Below the pieces are notes generated by a model. The model searched no databases, was not told the origin of the DNA, and saw only the letters and a list, made by a program, of their open reading frames with translations. A stretch of 5,462 nt of DNA from Pseudomonadota bacterium. GTDB taxonomy: Bacteria; Pseudomonadota; Gammaproteobacteria; Burkholderiales; Burkholderiaceae_D. The stretch lies in assembly GCA_023409175.1 (NCBI GenBank), contig JAEYIG010000101.1, positions 1 through 5,462 on the forward strand, read 5' to 3'. Within the stretch, counting starts at the first letter, position 1, and the number at the start of each line of letters is the position of its first letter. Below are positions 1 to 5,462 of the stretch, piece by piece. The translations under genes were made by a program, and so were the position numbers.

Positions 1-2350
1 GTTCCATCCATTGGTCTGCCTGTTCGTTTGCTTTGTCAGTTTCGGGCACAGGATAGGCCTGCAACATGATCGTATCGCCCTCCTTAACGGTTTTGCCGGC
101 AAGGGGTGCGACTTTCTGCCAGAGTTCTTCCGTGATAAACGGGATAACCGGATGAGCCAGACGGAGTACTTTTTCCAGAATGGTCAACAGCATGTTTCGT
201 GTAGCCCGCTTCTGGGCGTCATTGCCTTCCTGGATCTGGACTTTTGCCATTTCAACGTACCAGTCGCAGTATTCATCCCAGATGAAGCGATAAATGGCCG
301 ATGCAATATTGTCAAAACGGTATTCCGCAAAACCTTTTTCCACTTCAGATGCGGCACGCTGGAATTCCGATTCGATCCATTTGTCGGCAAGGGAAAACTC
401 CATTGTGTCGTTGCCGGAGAAACCGCAGTCTTCCCCTTCCGTGTTCATCAGGACGAAACGGGTGGCATTCCAGAGCTTGTTGCAGAAGTTGCGATAGCCT
501 TCACAACGGTTCAGATCGAAGTTGATGTTTCGGCCGAGAGAAGCATAACTTGCCATCGTGAATCGCAGCGCATCCGTACCGAAAGCCGGAATGCCCTTGG
601 CGAATTCCTTGCGGGTTGCCTTGGCAATGGAGTCTGCCTGTTTCGGGTTCATCAGGCCGAATGTCCGTTGCTGGACAAGCGATTCGACGTCAATGCCGTC
701 GATCAGGTCGATCGGGTTCAGTGTATTGCCCTTGGACTTGGACATTTTCTGGCCGCTGGCGTCACGGACGAGACCGTGGACGTATACGGTCCTGAATGGA
801 ACCTTGCCAGTGAAATGCAGGGTCATCATGACCATGCGGGCGACCCAGAAGAAAATGATGTCGAAGCCGGTTACCAGTACAGTGGAGGGCAAAAACATCT
901 TGTAATCGACAGTTTCTTCAGGCCAGCCCAGTGTCGAAAACGGGACAAGCGCAGACGAGAACCAGGTATCCAGGACATCCGGATCGCGATGGATCGTCTT
1001 GCCGCCAGCCTTGGTTTTGGCTTCTTCTTCGGTTTTCGCGACGTAGATATTGCCTTCGTCGTCATACCAAGCCGGAATCTGGTGACCCCACCAGAGCTGT
1101 CTGGAAATACACCAGTCCTGAATGTTGTTCAGCCACTGGTTATAGGTATTCGTCCAGTTTTCAGGCATGAATTTCACTTCGCCGTCCCGGACTTTTTCAA
1201 GCGCGACTTCAGCCAGCGATTTGCCCGGGAAGAACGTGCCTTCAGGAGCCGGTTTGCTCATGGCGACAAACCACTGGTCTGTCAGCATCGGTTCGATGAC
1301 GACGCCCGTTCTGTCTCCTCGGGGAACCATCAGTTTGTGTGGCTGGATCGAATCAAGCAGTCCCTGAGCTTCGAGGTCGGCCACGATTTTCTTGCGGGCG
1401 ACGAAGCGATCAAGCCCGCGATAGGCTTCAGGTCCGTTGTCGTTGATCTTCGCCTCCAGCGTGAAGATACTGATCGGTTCGAAACCGTGACGTGCTCCAA
1501 CGGCATAGTCGTTGAAGTCATGGGCGGGGGTGATCTTGACGCAACCGGTTCCGAATTCCTTGTCGACGTATTCATCGGCGATGATCGGAATTTCACGGTC
1601 GGTCAATGGCAGCTTGATCATCTTGCCGACCAGGTCCTTGTAGCGTTCGTCTTCCGGATTGACGGCAACGCAAACGTCGCCAAGCATGGTTTCAGGACGG
1701 GTGGTAGCGACGGTCATATATCCTGAACCATCGGCATACGGATAACGGATGTGCCACATTGAGCCGTTTTCTTCTTCGGAAACGACTTCAAGGTCCGATA
1801 CGGCAGTGCCTAGAACAGGATCCCAGTTGACCAGGCGTTTCCCGCGATAGATCAGGCCTTCTTCATAGAGACGGACGAAAACATCGGCAACGACTTTCGA
1901 ACGGGTTTCATCCATCGTGAAATATTCGCGTTCCCAGTCGGGAGAAGTCCCCATGTGGCGCATCTGGCCGGTAATGGTCGAACCGGATTTTTCTTTCCAT
2001 TCCCAGACTTTTTCAAGGAATTTTTCGCGGCCGAGATCGTGACGTGAAATTTTCTGCGCATCCAGTTGGCGCTCTACGACGATCTGCGTGGCGATGCCGG
2101 CGTGGTCGGTGCCGGGAATCCATGCCGTATTGTAACCGCGCATACGGTGATAACGCACCAGTCCATCCATAATCGTCTGATTGAAGGCGTGTCCCATATG
2201 CAGGGTGCCCGTCACGTTTGGAGGAGGGAGCTGGATGGCAAAGGAAGGTTTGTTTTCATCTAAAGATGCGCGGAAGTATCCGCATTTTTCCCAGATTTCT
2301 CTCCAGTGTTTTTCAATTTCTGAAGGTTCGAACGACTTGGCTAATTCCAT
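1..2350 (-). CDS. valS: Valyl-tRNA synthetase, N-terminal 783 residues (3' end cut by window edge)
   Basis: Cytoplasmic class Ia aminoacyl-tRNA synthetase that charges tRNA-Val with valine using ATP and hydrolyses mischarged Thr-tRNA-Val. The minus-strand frame is open from ATG at 2350-2348 to the left edge. Seen in the translation: [13 protein letters not shown], with the HIGH-type ATP motif HMGH at residues 51-54; the CP1 editing-domain motif TTRPET at 216-221 and HDFND starting at 277; [13 protein letters not shown] in the second half of the catalytic domain; and KMSKS at 535-539, followed by an anticodon-binding region with [12 protein letters not shown]. Bacterial ValS is usually about 950 residues, so roughly 170 residues (end of the anticodon-binding domain and the C-terminal coiled coil) lie outside the window. 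The start is well supported: the sequence begins MELAKSFEP as expected, an in-frame TAA lies 39 bases upstream, and no alternative start falls between. No good Shine-Dalgarno sequence precedes it (CATAATCAGATC). No frameshift or missing key residue was seen. It is transcribed divergently from the thiamine operon. Confidence 0.98.
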   Translation of the reverse strand, partial: MELAKSFEPSEIEKHWREIWEKCGYFRASLDENKPSFAIQLPPPNVTGTLHMGHAFNQTIMDGLVRYHRMRGYNTAWIPGTDHAGIATQIVVERQLDAQKISRHDLGREKFLEKVWEWKEKSGSTITGQMRHMGTSPDWEREYFTMDETRSKVVADVFVRLYEEGLIYRGKRLVNWDPVLGTAVSDLEVVSEEENGSMWHIRYPYADGSGYMTVATTRPETMLGDVCVAVNPEDERYKDLVGKMIKLPLTDREIPIIADEYVDKEFGTGCVKITPAHDFNDYAVGARHGFEPISIFTLEAKINDNGPEAYRGLDRFVARKKIVADLEAQGLLDSIQPHKLMVPRGDRTGVVIEPMLTDQWFVAMSKPAPEGTFFPGKSLAEVALEKVRDGEVKFMPENWTNTYNQWLNNIQDWCISRQLWWGHQIPAWYDDEGNIYVAKTEEEAKTKAGGKTIHRDPDVLDTWFSSALVPFSTLGWPEETVDYKMFLPSTVLVTGFDIIFFWVARMVMMTLHFTGKVPFRTVYVHGLVRDASGQKMSKSKGNTLNPIDLIDGIDVESLVQQRTFGLMNPKQADSIAKATRKEFAKGIPAFGTDALRFTMASYASLGRNINFDLNRCEGYRNFCNKLWNATRFVLMNTEGEDCGFSGNDTMEFSLADKWIESEFQRAASEVEKGFAEYRFDNIASAIYRFIWDEYCDWYVEMAKVQIQEGNDAQKRATRNMLLTILEKVLRLAHPVIPFITEELWQKVAPLAGKTVKEGDTIMLQAYPVPETDKANEQADQWME

Positions 2351-2460
2351 GATCTGATTATGTTTTGCTAAAATTCGATAAAGCCATTATTATAATAGAC
2401 GACGACAGCGACGAACTCGAAAGATGACGTTATAATTGTCCAAATGTAGTAAAATTCATC
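2351..2460. promoter_or_regulatory. Putative divergent promoter zone for valS and the thiC operon
   Basis: This A/T-rich stretch lies between the valS start and the riboswitch and must contain the valS 5' leader and probably the thiC promoter. On the plus strand there are two perfect TATAAT hexamers, at 2391-2396 and 2431-2436. On the minus strand another TATAAT is read from 2394 to 2389, about 40 bases before the valS ATG. None has a convincing -35 box at 16-18 bases; the best is TTGCTA at 2365-2370 with a 20-base spacer to the first plus-strand hexamer. The 2431 hexamer would place the thiC transcript start near 2443, shortly before the riboswitch, which fits well. The assignment of individual boxes is inference. 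Confidence 0.35.
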
Positions 2461-2463
2461 AGA

Positions 2464-2543
2464 ATGCTAGGGGTTCTGGCCGAAAGGCCGGGCGAGATAC
2501 ACCCTCTGAACCTGATCTGGGTAATGCCAGCGAAGGGAAGCGA
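2464..2543 (+). promoter_or_regulatory. TPP riboswitch aptamer (THI element) in the thiC leader
   Basis: The RNA binds thiamine pyrophosphate and controls the downstream thiamine genes. The conserved core is present: CTGAACCTGATCTGG (2506-2520), then GTAATGCCAGCG and AAGGGAA. Helices can be drawn: P1 GCT 2466-2468 with AGC 2539-2541, plus a U-G pair; P2 GGGGT 2470-2474 with ACCCT 2501-2505; P3 CTGGCC 2476-2481 with GGCCGG 2486-2491, closed by a GAAA tetraloop; P4 CCT 2511-2513 with AGG 2534-2536; P5 CTGG 2517-2520 with CCAG 2527-2530. The pyrimidine-sensing GAGA segment is at 2494-2497, but the usual CUGAGA reads GCGAGA here. P3 is short, as in many proteobacterial members. The aptamer lies 80 bases upstream of thiC, its expected target. 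Confidence in the family is very high; the exact outer ends of P1 are approximate. Confidence 0.96.
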
Positions 2544-2548
2544 AAAAT

Positions 2549-2573
2549 GTGCACGCGGTGATTCCGCCTGCGC
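2549..2573 (+). promoter_or_regulatory. Stem-loop in the riboswitch expression platform
   Basis: GTGCA (2549-2553) pairs with TGCGC (2569-2573), with one G-U pair. After a C-C mismatch, GCGG (2555-2558) pairs with CCGC (2564-2567) around a five-base loop, TGATT. The loop and 3' arm contain GATTCC (2560-2565), which is complementary to the thiC ribosome binding site region GGAATC (2614-2619), so this hairpin and that pairing exclude each other. No run of T follows, so it is not an intrinsic terminator. The fold was drawn by eye; the regulatory role is inference. Confidence 0.45.
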
Positions 2574-2580
2574 CTCATAA

Positions 2581-4536
<1,956 letters not shown>

Positions 4537-4540
4537 TGGT

Positions 4541-4747
4541 ATGAGTATGGAAATCATTCTGAATGGAGATCCTTGCCAGATTGAGGATGGATGGAATCTG
4601 GAGCAGCTTATTGATTCCCTGCAACTTCCGAATCTGGCAATAGCCGTTGCCGTCAACCGGAAAATCATGGCACGCAAAACCTGGATGCATTACATTCTTC
4701 AGCCTGCTGATCAGGTGGAAGTTGTGCGTGCGATTGGTGGGGGCTGA
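4541..4747 (+). CDS. thiS: Sulfur carrier protein ThiS
   Basis: A small ubiquitin-fold protein whose C-terminal glycine is adenylated and converted to a thiocarboxylate that donates sulfur to ThiG for thiazole formation. The reading frame gives 68 residues from ATG 4541, or 66 from the second ATG at 4547. The shorter form (MEIILNG...) aligns with the usual family start (E. coli MQILFND...) and length of 66, so 4547 may be the true start. Seen: a beta-strand start, a central AVAVNRKIMARKTW segment matching the family's ALAINQQIVPREQW, the DQVEVVRAI strand, and a C-terminal Gly-Gly-Gly that provides the required terminal GG. Neither ATG has a clear Shine-Dalgarno sequence. With only four bases between the thiC stop and ATG 4541, translation probably depends on coupling to thiC. 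In several betaproteobacteria thiO stands before thiS; here it does not. Confidence 0.95.
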   Translation: MSMEIILNGDPCQIEDGWNLEQLIDSLQLPNLAIAVAVNRKIMARKTWMHYILQPADQVEVVRAIGGG

Positions 4748-4774
4748 GCGGTCGGTCTGCGCGATCATGAGGAA

Positions 4775-4800
4775 CGGCAAGGCTCTCCGGAGCTTTGCCG
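4775..4800 (+). repeat. Intercistronic stem-loop with a UNCG-type tetraloop (thiS-thiG gap)
   Basis: CGGCAAGGCTC (4775-4785) pairs with GAGCTTTGCCG (4790-4800) over 11 consecutive pairs, one of them G-U, closing a UCCG loop on a C-G pair. C(UNCG)G loops are known to be unusually stable. It fills much of the 81-base gap between thiS and thiG and ends 28 bases before the thiG ATG. What follows is GATTATTG, not a T run, so it is a poor intrinsic terminator. A role in mRNA stability, processing or setting the thiS/thiG ratio is inference. Whether the element is repeated elsewhere in the genome cannot be seen here. Confidence 0.6.
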
Positions 4801-4828
4801 GATTATTGAAACCGAAAAAGGAAGAACA

Positions 4829-5462
4829 ATGAACAAGCAGGATCAGGGGCTTACAATTGCAGGTAAAACATACAGTTCACGTCTTTTGGTCGGTAGCGGA
4901 AAATACCGCGATCTGGACCAGACTCGCGAAGCGACTGAAGCCAGTGGTGCCAACATTATTACTGTCGCGATCCGTCGGGTAAATATTGGTCAGGACCCGA
5001 ATGCGCCGAGTTTGCTGGATGCCGTTCCGCCAAGCAAATACACCATCTTGCCCAATACCGCAGGATGCTATAAGGCGGAAGATGCCGTCTATACCCTTCA
5101 ATTGGCGCGTGAACTATTGAACGGCCACAAGCTGGTCAAGCTGGAAGTGCTTGGGGATGAAAAAACCCTGTTCCCGAATATGCCGGAAACACTGAAAGCG
5201 GCAGAAATTCTGGTGAAAGACGGTTTCGACGTCATGGTGTATTGCAGCGATGATCCGATACAGGCAAAAATGCTGGAAGACATCGGCTGTGCTGCCATCA
5301 TGCCTCTGGCATCCCTGATCGGTTCAGGTATGGGTATCCTGAATCCCTGGAACCTGTCGTTGATCATCGAACAGTCGAAAGTGCCGGTCATTGTCGATGC
5401 CGGTGTCGGTACGGCTTCGGATGCCGCTATTGCGATGGAACTGGGTTGCGACGGTATCCTGA
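4829..5462 (+). CDS. thiG: Thiazole synthase ThiG, N-terminal 211 residues (3' end cut by window edge)
   Basis: Forms 4-methyl-5-(beta-hydroxyethyl)thiazole phosphate precursor from 1-deoxy-D-xylulose 5-phosphate, dehydroglycine and the ThiS thiocarboxylate, in the cytoplasm. The start ATG at 4829 has a good Shine-Dalgarno AAGGAAG at 4818-4824. The (beta/alpha)8-barrel sequence is clear: [10 protein letters not shown] at 17-26, LPNTAGCY at 74-81, [10 protein letters not shown] at 101-110 with K104 as the expected Schiff-base lysine for the sugar substrate, [14 protein letters not shown] at 154-167, and [12 protein letters not shown] at 189-200 for phosphate binding. Family length is about 255-270 residues, so roughly 50-60 residues lie beyond the edge. 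Family members bind ThiS directly, and thiS is the gene just upstream. A UNCG stem-loop precedes the ribosome binding site. The frame is intact to the end of the window. Confidence 0.98.
   Translation, partial: MNKQDQGLTIAGKTYSSRLLVGSGKYRDLDQTREATEASGANIITVAIRRVNIGQDPNAPSLLDAVPPSKYTILPNTAGCYKAEDAVYTLQLARELLNGHKLVKLEVLGDEKTLFPNMPETLKAAEILVKDGFDVMVYCSDDPIQAKMLEDIGCAAIMPLASLIGSGMGILNPWNLSLIIEQSKVPVIVDAGVGTASDAAIAMELGCDGIL

Noticed and set aside
11..1726. 571-codon open reading frame on the plus strand
   Set aside because: It is antisense to valS in exact codon register, where stops arise only opposite TTA, CTA and TCA codons, which valS rarely uses here. The translation shows no recognisable domain, while valS shows all family motifs on the other strand.
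2549..2580. Possible intrinsic terminator after the riboswitch
   Set aside because: A GC-rich hairpin is present but is followed by CTCATAAGATTC rather than a T run, so transcription termination is unlikely; translational control fits better.
4775..4810. Hairpin between thiS and thiG as an intrinsic terminator
   Set aside because: The stem is strong, but the following GATTATTG is not a T tract, and thiG follows at once in the same direction with no new promoter seen.

Overview
The window looks like chromosomal housekeeping DNA from a betaproteobacterium. The ThiG and ValS sequences resemble Burkholderiales proteins, for example ThiG with [26 protein letters not shown] and [12 protein letters not shown]. 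The moderate base composition would fit a member near Oxalobacteraceae. The family-level placement is inference from memory of the protein families; no search was run.

Layout: positions 1-2350 (minus strand) hold the first 783 codons of valS, valyl-tRNA synthetase, cut by the left edge. Positions 2351-2622 are a divergent intergenic region. It carries an A/T-rich putative promoter zone, a thiamine pyrophosphate (TPP) riboswitch aptamer, and a downstream expression platform that can pair with the thiC ribosome binding site. Positions 2623-4536 are thiC (complete), 4541-4747 thiS (complete), and 4829-5462 thiG (cut by the right edge), all on the plus strand. A strong stem-loop with a UNCG-type tetraloop sits between thiS and thiG.

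How it works together: thiC-thiS-thiG is the start of a thiamine biosynthesis operon. ThiC makes the pyrimidine half of thiamine. ThiS carries sulfur as a C-terminal thiocarboxylate. ThiG uses that sulfur to build the thiazole half. The TPP riboswitch in the thiC leader should shut the operon down when the end product is abundant. valS is divergent and functionally unrelated.

No wholly unknown system is visible. The points most worth checking are the two alternative anti-Shine-Dalgarno copies behind the riboswitch, the intercistronic UNCG hairpin, and the absence of thiO between thiC and thiS. Two very long antisense reading frames (571 and 618 codons) are codon-register shadows of valS and thiC and are not annotated.
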